DNA of 6,396 bases from positions 501 through 6,896 of the forward strand of contig DMTU01000181.1 in the NCBI GenBank assembly GCA_003476595.1, read 5' to 3'. Below the pieces are notes generated by a model. That model ran no database searches and was not told where the DNA came from. It saw nothing but the letters and a program-made list of their open reading frames with translations. Below, piece by piece: positions 6,006 to 6,396 of the stretch. The position numbers were made by a program, and so were the translations under genes. The stretch is from Acidimicrobiaceae bacterium. Lineage in GTDB: Bacteria > Actinomycetota > Acidimicrobiia > Acidimicrobiales > Salinilacustritrichaceae. Numbering within the stretch: position 1 is the stretch's first letter; every line of letters starts with the position of its first letter.

Positions 6006-6025
6006 TCCGGGACCAACGTCCCGAA
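6006..6025. promoter_or_regulatory. DosR-box-like palindrome (CGGGAC-N4-GTCCCG)
   Basis: Perfect 6-bp inverted arms (6008-6013 and 6018-6023) flank a 4-base centre. Against the Mycobacterium tuberculosis DosR consensus TTSGGGACTWWAGTCCCSAA it matches 17 of 20 positions on either strand, including all of GGGAC and GTCCC. It lies 80 bases upstream of the oxidase ATG and 17 bases beyond the ZIP gene stop. It fits an upstream activator site for the oxidase-cupredoxin operon. A terminator hairpin for the ZIP gene is the main alternative, but no T-run follows on the minus strand. Confidence 0.5.
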
Positions 6026-6042
6026 CCGCACGGTCGGCGTGG

Positions 6043-6396
6043 TCAGCCGAGCCCGGCGGACACCAGCGTGAAGAGCGCGAAGCCGACGAGCAGGAAGGCC
6101 GTCGACGTGCGGCTGTCTTCGGAAGCTTCGTGCGCCTCGGTGATGAGGTCCTCGAACACGGCGACGGCGAAGAGCCCGGACGTCGCCACCAGAGCGGCCA
6201 GCTGCAGCGCTTCGGACTGGGCCCGAAGGGTGAGATAGGACAGGGCAGCACCCGCGACCACGGGGACGACGAGCAGCACGGCGAGCAACATGCGCTTGTT
6301 CCTCGGGACGTCGTTGGCCTGGAACGTGATCGTCGTTGCGGCGCCCTCCGGGACATCAGCGAGCACCTGCCCGATCGCCAACGTCAGACCGAGGCT
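6043..6396 (-). CDS. ZIP-family metal transporter, C-terminal part only (cut by right edge)
   Basis: The frame enters from the right edge as SLGLTLAIGQ and ends at the TGA at 6045-6043; 117 residues are visible. A helix carries VLADVPEG, the ZIP family's TM4 motif (HNxPEG in many members, with Ala-Asp in place of His-Asn here). A basic loop follows (DVPRNKRM), then helices at about 32-50 and 58-76. The segment FEDLITEAHE corresponds to the metal-binding TM5 region, and a final helix closes the protein (TAFLLVGFALFTLVSA). ZIP proteins move divalent metals such as zinc, iron or manganese into the cytoplasm. A TTG at 6381 could mimic a start, but protein-like sequence continues upstream to the edge, so the N-terminal half is simply outside the window. 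It lies 117 bases upstream of the oxidase gene on the same strand; co-transcription is possible but a regulatory palindrome separates them. Confidence 0.8.
   Translation of the reverse strand, partial: SLGLTLAIGQVLADVPEGAATTITFQANDVPRNKRMLLAVLLVVPVVAGAALSYLTLRAQSEALQLAALVATSGLFAVAVFEDLITEAHEASEDSRTSTAFLLVGFALFTLVSAGLG

Noticed and set aside
6008..6023. Intrinsic terminator after the ZIP gene
   Set aside because: A 6-bp GC hairpin is present, but no T-run follows on the minus strand. The match to the DosR consensus explains it better, though a terminator role is not excluded.
6043..6381. ZIP gene as a complete 112-residue protein starting at TTG 6381
   Set aside because: ZIP-like sequence (SLGLT) continues in frame to the window edge, and a ZIP protein needs the N-terminal helices.

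Overview
This window is very GC-rich. Its genes use G/C-ending codons, several start with GTG, and the exported proteins have Ala/Val-rich signal peptides. Together with the gene families present, this points to an actinobacterium. A lineage such as Acidimicrobiia is plausible, but that is inference and the window does not prove it. No RNA genes, CRISPR arrays, insertion sequences or phage genes are visible. The theme of the window is copper and metal handling on the outer face of the cytoplasmic membrane.

Layout. Positions 1-233 (minus strand) hold the 5' part of a small membrane protein gene cut by the left edge; its Shine-Dalgarno sequence sits in the loop of a 7-bp hairpin that touches the start codon. 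Positions 294-899 (minus) encode an integral-membrane methyltransferase-like protein of the isoprenylcysteine carboxyl methyltransferase (ICMT) family. Positions 900-1040 form a divergent control region: an AT-rich island in GC-rich DNA with an ATATGCATAT palindrome between plausible opposed promoters. Positions 1041-4299 (plus) are a tightly coupled three-gene operon joined by two ATGA/GTGA overlaps. Its genes encode a CopC-CopD-YtkA-like fusion, a membrane-anchored YtkA-like protein, and an unassigned exported membrane protein with a WHDHRIHWM motif.

Convergent to that operon, with only 4 bases between stop codons, is a minus-strand set read from the right edge. It consists of the C-terminal part of a ZIP-family metal transporter (6043-6396, truncated), a two-domain Tat-exported multicopper oxidase (4825-5925), and a membrane-tethered type-1 copper cupredoxin (4304-4816). 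The oxidase and cupredoxin are 8 bases apart and surely co-transcribed. The 117-base gap between the ZIP gene and the oxidase contains a CGGGAC-N4-GTCCCG palindrome that matches 17 of 20 positions of the mycobacterial DosR box, plus a second palindrome.

Working model (inference): the plus operon binds Cu(II) outside the membrane and passes it inward or to cuproenzymes. The oxidase and cupredoxin form an extracytoplasmic copper redox pair that may be switched by a DosR-like two-component system responding to low oxygen or NO. The least understood parts are the WHDHRIHWM protein and the regulatory palindromes.
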